Below are positions 6,377-6,422 of a stretch of DNA of 6,422 nucleotides, in pieces (position 1 is the stretch's first letter; every line of letters starts with the position of its first letter). The position numbers were made by a program, and so were the translations under genes. Origin of the DNA: Methanosalsum sp. (GTDB taxonomy: Archaea; Halobacteriota; Methanosarcinia; Methanosarcinales; Methanosarcinaceae); assembly GCA_007127385.1 (NCBI GenBank), contig SKZM01000200.1, positions 1 to 6,422 of the forward strand. Reading direction: 5' to 3'. The notes below the pieces were generated by a model. That model made no database searches and was not told the DNA's origin. It worked only from the letters and a program-made list of their open reading frames with translations.

Positions 6377-6422
6377 GCAATAATAGTCATAATGCAAGCT
6401 CATATTTTAAAATTGCACAATA

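Noticed and set aside
6392..6418. Short inverted repeat TGCAA...TTGCA with an A/T-rich loop after mrpG, considered as a terminator
   Set aside because: The arms are only five bases, the loop is 15 bases and no T-run follows. It is too weak to call, and the window ends before any further context.

Overview
This window holds one complete, tightly packed seven-gene operon, mrpABCDEFG, for a multi-subunit Mrp-type (cation:proton antiporter-3 family) Na+/H+ antiporter. The 5' end of a divergent small cysteine-rich gene precedes it. The DNA is AT-rich. Codon use is heavy in ATA (Ile) and AGA/AGG (Arg), start sites carry GGAGG/GGTGA Shine-Dalgarno motifs, and the control region has archaeal-style TATA/BRE candidates rather than a clear sigma-70 promoter. 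The best guess is a euryarchaeal, methylotrophic or acetotrophic methanogen of the Methanosarcinales type (Methanosarcina, Methanolobus, Methanococcoides and relatives). That is inference; no marker gene in the window proves it.

Layout. Bases 1-263 (minus strand) are the N-terminal 87 codons of a Cys-rich protein of unknown function that runs off the left edge. Bases 264-514 are a divergent, very AT-rich control region with TATA candidates for both directions and a perfect-arm inverted repeat (318-330). Bases 515-6376 (plus strand) are mrpA, B, C, D, E, F and G with almost no intergenic DNA. Four junctions (A/B, B/C, C/D, E/F) are ATGA four-base stop/start overlaps. D/E has a 2-base gap. F/G has the same geometry but reads CTGA. 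Bases 6377-6422 are short 3' flank with no convincing feature.

How the genes work together. MrpA and MrpD are homologues of the antiporter-like subunits of respiratory complex I (NuoL/M/N) and carry the buried Glu/Lys/His residues of the proton path. MrpC resembles NuoK. MrpB and the C-terminal part of MrpA resemble MbhD/E/F-type subunits. MrpE, F and G are small membrane subunits needed for assembly and for the Na+ path. Together they form one large membrane complex exchanging cytoplasmic Na+ for external H+. In a methanogen this would link the Na+ gradient made by the methyltransferase Mtr to the H+ gradient made by electron transport, tuning both for the ATP synthase. It would also support salt and pH tolerance.

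Nothing here looks like an unknown system. The most noteworthy points are a probable non-AUG (CTG) start for mrpG that restores a truncated first membrane helix, an enlarged loop in MrpC, a His/Asp-rich loop in MrpD, and the uncharacterised Cys-rich neighbour.
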